The translations under genes were made by a program, and so were the position numbers. From the NCBI RefSeq assembly GCF_001766415.1, contig NZ_MKXO01000004.1, positions 1 through 64,000 of the forward strand: a stretch of 64,000 nucleotides of DNA, in the 5' to 3' direction. The notes below the pieces were generated by a model. The model did no database searches. It was not told where the DNA came from and was given only the letters and a program-made list of their open reading frames with translations. This DNA comes from Exiguobacterium aurantiacum. GTDB taxonomy: Bacteria; Bacillota; Bacilli; Exiguobacteriales; Exiguobacteriaceae. This document shows, one piece after another, positions 60,853 to 64,000 of the stretch. Positions within the stretch are counted from its first letter, which is position 1; every line of letters begins with the position of its first letter.

Positions 60853-61599
60853 TTACTTCATATCCTTCCATTCGTTATCATTTCGTTGCAAGCGCTCGGC
60901 CAACCCATCATCGTCGATATCTTCCGCGTTGACGCGTCCGGAATAGAACGAGTCGCGCCCGTCTTGAATCGTGACGAGGAGCGTCCGGAACGGTACATCG
61001 GCCTCGTCGAGAACGCGTTTGATGTCACGCATCCGTTCACTTGCGTGCCGGGCTGTCGCGTCTTCGCCTTCAATCGAGATGAAGAGGGAACCGTGATTTT
61101 CTCCGATTTGTTTGATGTCATACGGGTGATCGAGGATGAGCGTTGCCGGGTCAAGCGCCTCCTCATCCGAGTCCTCACCTTCATAGACGGTCAACACTTC
61201 TTCATACAAATCGTGGTCGAACGGGAGCGAGAGGAGCGCTTTTTCCACGAGCGGGCGATATTCCGCATTCAGCCGATTGAACGTCACCATCCCTGAAAGG
61301 ACATCATCGTATTCGTCTGACAGGATGGTGCCATCTGGGGAGACAGTCACATAAAACTGAGTGTCCTCGCTCGAAGGTGAAGCGATTGTAACGACATATG
61401 TATCGTCGCCCCAAATCATCAAACCGGCGTGGACGGCTGATAAATCCATCTCTGGATATGTCGAAGTGACGTATTGTTCCGCCGCCTCTATGGCCCGCCG
61501 TTCGTCCCGCGGGTCACCGAACAGTGTGTGTGACAGGAGCATGCCGACGCCATAAAGGATGAGCCCGGCTCCAAGCAACGTCCCAAAGAAACGACGCAT
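60853..61599 (-). CDS. YfjL-like membrane-anchored protein, copy 2
   Basis: A 248-residue paralogue of the previous gene. N-terminal helix (about 5-25), then RRAIEAAEQYVTSTYPEMDLSAVHAGLMIW, matching RAIQAAEDYVHQTYTDRT in copy 1, and a C-terminal part with ASERMRDIKRVLDEADVPFRTLLVTIQDG, matching LLRDLKYEADDRNIRFHSIKLQITIDG in copy 1. So both halves are duplicated in tandem and have diverged. Start at 61599 after GAGGAAGTGG. No known function; expressed with copy 1. Confidence 0.75.
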   Translation of the reverse strand: MRRFFGTLLGAGLILYGVGMLLSHTLFGDPRDERRAIEAAEQYVTSTYPEMDLSAVHAGLMIWGDDTYVVTIASPSSEDTQFYVTVSPDGTILSDEYDDVLSGMVTFNRLNAEYRPLVEKALLSLPFDHDLYEEVLTVYEGEDSDEEALDPATLILDHPYDIKQIGENHGSLFISIEGEDATARHASERMRDIKRVLDEADVPFRTLLVTIQDGRDSFYSGRVNAEDIDDDGLAERLQRNDNEWKDMK

Positions 61600-61764
61600 G
61601 TTCACCACTTCCTCGCTAAATATAGTTGACTACTTCCATTATTTTACTCGATTCCATCCGGGAAGGCATCATCCTTTAGAATGAAACGGGTCGACTTGCC
61701 TGAAATAGCGGGTGTGGCACGGAAGCAAGCGACCTGATAACGTCAGACAAAAAGGACTGATCGT

Positions 61765-62919
61765 ATGGGACAACTCGTCTTGCAACAAGGCGGGAAGCGG
61801 GCCATTCGCTTCGGCGTCTGTCAGCGCTGTCTGAGCACCGATATCCGCGCGTTCACCTGTCATCACGGCGCATGTCAGTATTGCCGCAATTGCTTGCACC
61901 TCGGGCGGGTATGCCGCTGTGACTTTTTAGCAGAGATCGACGTCACGACGCCGGTCGAACCGACTGAACTCGTTATGCCGTTCGAGCTGGCAGACGCGCA
62001 ACAACGTGTCAGCGAGCAATTACTCACGTGGTGGGAGAAACGACAGACCGGTCTCGTCCACGCCGTCTGCGGTGCCGGCAAGACCGAGATGGCGTTCCCG
62101 GTCATTGCCCGCATCGTCAATGAAGAGAAGCGTGTGTTGATCGTCTCCCCACGACGTGACGTCGCCATCGAGTGGGCCGACCGGCTCGAAGCTGCGTTCT
62201 CTGTCCCAATCACCCGGCGCTACGGGGGCGGGGACAAGGAATCGATCGGGATGATCACCGTCGCGACGGCCCCGCTTCTTGTGAATTTGCGCGACGTGTT
62301 CGATTATGTCCTCGTCGACGAGTCGGACGCGTTCCCGTTCGCCTTCGACTTATCGCTCTGGTGGACGCTCTATCGTGCCGGGAAAGGCGTTTTTTTATTC
62401 GTCACGGCGACACCGACGCTTTGGCAACGTCAGTTTCCAACCACCCACTTGTCGCGCCGCTATCATGGCCACGACTTGCCGATGCCGCGGCTCGTCAAAC
62501 AGACCGAGTCAGCCATTCTCGACTTTTGCCGGAGCCATGAGGCGCCGCGCCTGTTGTTCGTCCCGACGAAACCGGACCTTGTCCGTTATGGAAAGCTACT
62601 TGAGACGGCCGGGCTCGACTACCGGGCCGTTTCGGCCGACACTGATGCGCGAACGGATACGCTCGTCTGGCTAGAAGAAACGAACGGCATCGTGCTCGCG
62701 ACGTCGATTTGGGAGCGCGGCATGACCGTCCGCGGCGTCCAGGTCGCCATTCTCGATAGTGACCATCGTCTGTTCTCGACGCGCGCCCTCATCCAGATGG
62801 CGGGCCGGGCCGGGCGAAAGCCCGACGCGCCGACCGGGGACGTCGTCTTGTTTTATTCCGAGCGGACGTTCCGGCAAGACCAGACCATCCGCGCGATCGA
62901 GGAGGCGAATCGGCGATGA
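61765..62919 (+). CDS. comFA: Competence helicase-like ATPase ComFA
   Basis: A 384-residue DEAD-like helicase. A cysteine-rich N-terminal zinc region (CQRCLSTDIRAFTCHHGACQ...CRNCLHLGRVCRC, about 18-52) is followed by the motor: Walker A GAGKTEMAFP, motif II DESD, motif III VTATPT and motif VI QMAGRAGRK. It pulls single-stranded DNA through the uptake pore. It has AAAGGACTG before the ATG. It is the first gene of comFA-comFC-yvyF; comFB is not between them. Confidence 0.95.
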   Translation: MGQLVLQQGGKRAIRFGVCQRCLSTDIRAFTCHHGACQYCRNCLHLGRVCRCDFLAEIDVTTPVEPTELVMPFELADAQQRVSEQLLTWWEKRQTGLVHAVCGAGKTEMAFPVIARIVNEEKRVLIVSPRRDVAIEWADRLEAAFSVPITRRYGGGDKESIGMITVATAPLLVNLRDVFDYVLVDESDAFPFAFDLSLWWTLYRAGKGVFLFVTATPTLWQRQFPTTHLSRRYHGHDLPMPRLVKQTESAILDFCRSHEAPRLLFVPTKPDLVRYGKLLETAGLDYRAVSADTDARTDTLVWLEETNGIVLATSIWERGMTVRGVQVAILDSDHRLFSTRALIQMAGRAGRKPDAPTGDVVLFYSERTFRQDQTIRAIEEANRR

Positions 62920-63584
62920 ACTGCCTCGTCTGCCGCCAACCGATGACGGTGCCGTGGAGTCCGGCGACGCTATTGAAACGCGACTGGGTCTGTCCGGACT
63001 GTGAAGCGATGTTGACCCCGCTCGAAGCGGGCTGTCCACGCTGCGGTCACCCTAACCCAGACGGGAAAACGTGTCCGGACTGCATCCGTTGGCTCGCGCT
63101 CGGTCTCGATTTGACGGTCCGTTGCCTCTACGTTTACGACGAGGCCGGTACGAATTGGCTCCATCGCTTCAAGTTCGGCGGGGACGTCGCGCTCGTCGGC
63201 CACGTGACAGACGTGCTCAAACGGACGCGCGAATCGGGCGTGATTTACGTGCCGATCCCGCTTAGCGAGGAGCGGCTTTTGACGCGTCGCTTCAACCAGG
63301 CGGACGTGCTCGCTCGATCGATCGGACCGACAAAACAACTCCTTCAAAAAGAAGAGGTTTCAAGTCAGCGTGAATTTGGGAAAGGAGAAAGGCGGCACCG
63401 TCCAAACCCGTTTGCTGTACAAGTTGCGACTACATATGGGAAAATCGTGCTCGTCGATGACGTCTATACGACCGGCACGACGCTCCACCAAGCAGCGTAC
63501 ACACTGAAGAAAGCCGGCTATGCAGAAGTTTCTGCGGTTTGCCTGTTCCGGGCGCTAAACAAATCAAAAATGCGTCCGATATAA
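62916..63584 (+). CDS. comFC: Competence protein ComFC (phosphoribosyltransferase-like)
   Basis: A 222-residue protein with two zinc-ribbon cysteine pairs in the N-terminal part (CLVCRQPMT, WVCPDCEAM, CPRCGHPN and CPDC) and a phosphoribosyltransferase fold in the rest: the binding loop is VLVDDVYTTGTTLHQA. RRFNQADVLARSI fits the ComFC family. It is needed for DNA uptake or transformation in Bacillus and others. It overlaps the comFA stop by four bases (ATGA). No terminator separates it from the next gene. Confidence 0.94.
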   Translation: MNCLVCRQPMTVPWSPATLLKRDWVCPDCEAMLTPLEAGCPRCGHPNPDGKTCPDCIRWLALGLDLTVRCLYVYDEAGTNWLHRFKFGGDVALVGHVTDVLKRTRESGVIYVPIPLSEERLLTRRFNQADVLARSIGPTKQLLQKEEVSSQREFGKGERRHRPNPFAVQVATTYGKIVLVDDVYTTGTTLHQAAYTLKKAGYAEVSAVCLFRALNKSKMRPI

Positions 63585-63603
63585 AGGGCAGAGGTGAATG
63601 ACA

Positions 63604-63987
63604 TTGGAAGCAGCAACTTGTCAGATGTGTGGGCGTTTGTTTATGAAACAAAGCCGCTCACCGTACTGTCCGTCATGTAGTGAAGTCGATTTCCAAAACT
63701 TCTTGAAAGTGCGGGACTTCATTCGGGAACCAGCCAACAAACAGACAACAATCGGGGCCTTAGTCGAAGCGACAGGTGTCTCCGAACTTGATATCACGCG
63801 ATATATCCATGAAGGACGCTTGATCATCAAGGACAACCCAGCAATGAGCATCGCTTGTGTGCGCTGCGGCAAGGCGACGAACGCAGGAAAAGTTTGTTCG
63901 GCTTGTCAGGCGGAGATGCAGCAAGAACTACAAGGTTTACAAGCAAGTGTAAACAAGACGAGCGCTCGCGCTTATCGTTTGGACTAA
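63604..63987 (+). CDS. yvyF: YvyF family protein of the flagellar region
   Basis: A 127-residue protein. Two zinc-type cysteine pairs are at the start (CQMCGRLFMK...YCPSCS) and two more near the end (CVRCGKATNAGKVCSAC); between them is a small HTH-like part (TIGALVEATGVSELDITRYIHEGRL). It matches the YvyF family that comes before flgM in Bacillus. I start at the TTG (63604), seven bases after GAGGTG; the ATG at 63598 is too close to it. flgM is expected to follow beyond the window. Confidence 0.88.
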   Translation: MEAATCQMCGRLFMKQSRSPYCPSCSEVDFQNFLKVRDFIREPANKQTTIGALVEATGVSELDITRYIHEGRLIIKDNPAMSIACVRCGKATNAGKVCSACQAEMQQELQGLQASVNKTSARAYRLD

Positions 63988-64000
63988 CAACTTAGAAGAG

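Noticed and set aside
1-64000. CRISPR arrays, tRNA or rRNA genes, integrase or transposase genes
   Set aside because: None was recognised on reading both strands; no regular spaced repeats, tRNA-like clover segments or recombinase motifs were seen. A covariance search could still find a tRNA I missed.

Overview
The window looks like a low-to-mid GC Gram-positive chromosome of the Bacillales, most likely Exiguobacterium. The reasons are gene content and order (gatCAB-dagK-rlmCD, an FMN-riboswitch ribDE-ribBA-ribH operon, tagO / lytR-yvyE / degSU / degV and comFA-comFC-yvyF as in Bacillus), strong AGGAGG-type ribosome binding sites, several TTG/GTG starts, and GTC/ACG/TCG/CTC-rich codon use in core genes. 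The genus is inference; placement in Firmicutes/Bacillales is well supported. No rRNA, tRNA, CRISPR array, intact insertion sequence or prophage was recognised.

Layout. 1-4.5 kb: end of an FtsX/MacB-type ABC exporter, a DegV/FakB fatty-acid-binding protein, a membrane diguanylate cyclase and a stand-alone protein built of homing-endonuclease-associated repeats. 4.5-9.5 kb: an AT-rich gap with a 17-bp inverted repeat, uppP, then the FMN riboswitch and riboflavin operon. 9.5-16.8 kb: ZIP transporter, rocA with a candidate cre site, a lipoprotein, a peroxiredoxin, an alanine/sodium symporter and a chemoreceptor. 17-22.7 kb: gatCAB, diacylglycerol kinase and a 23S rRNA uracil methyltransferase. 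22.7-25 kb: an AT-richer accessory patch (acetyltransferase, DM13 protein, Fic/VbhA-like toxin-antitoxin pair). 25-34 kb: a DUF5692 membrane protein divergent from a TetR regulator with a 28-bp operator-like palindrome, dus, small unknowns, a coupled SIMPL-membrane-SWIM operon, flavodoxin and membrane proteins. 34-48 kb: metabolic and stress genes (DUF2817 peptidase, hydrolase, CBS protein, cupin + aldo/keto reductase, M3 peptidase, EIIA-Glc, NatAB-like ABC pair, mhqOD with an MhqR-like box, acyltransferase, Asp23). 48-64 kb: pgmB with two cre sites, a Rok-like protein, tagO, lytR-yvyE, degSU-degV, then a trehalose block (treR, treP, treC), a stretch of gene remnants and two tandem YfjL-like paralogues, and finally comFA-comFC-yvyF.

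How the genes work together. Trehalose import by TreP has no EIIA domain of its own and probably draws phosphate from the stand-alone EIIA-Glc at 40.2 kb; TreC then splits trehalose-6-phosphate, with TreR and CcpA control suggested by paired operators and a perfect cre consensus. The cell-envelope genes (uppP, tagO, lytR) share the undecaprenyl-phosphate pool. The degSU/degV/comF/yvyF segment is the Bacillus-type motility-competence locus, here split by a roughly 6-kb block and lacking comFB. The best candidates for something not yet described are the SIMPL-membrane-SWIM operon, the variant Fic/antitoxin pair, the DUF5692-TetR unit, the stand-alone repeat protein at 3.8 kb and the orphan pgmB.
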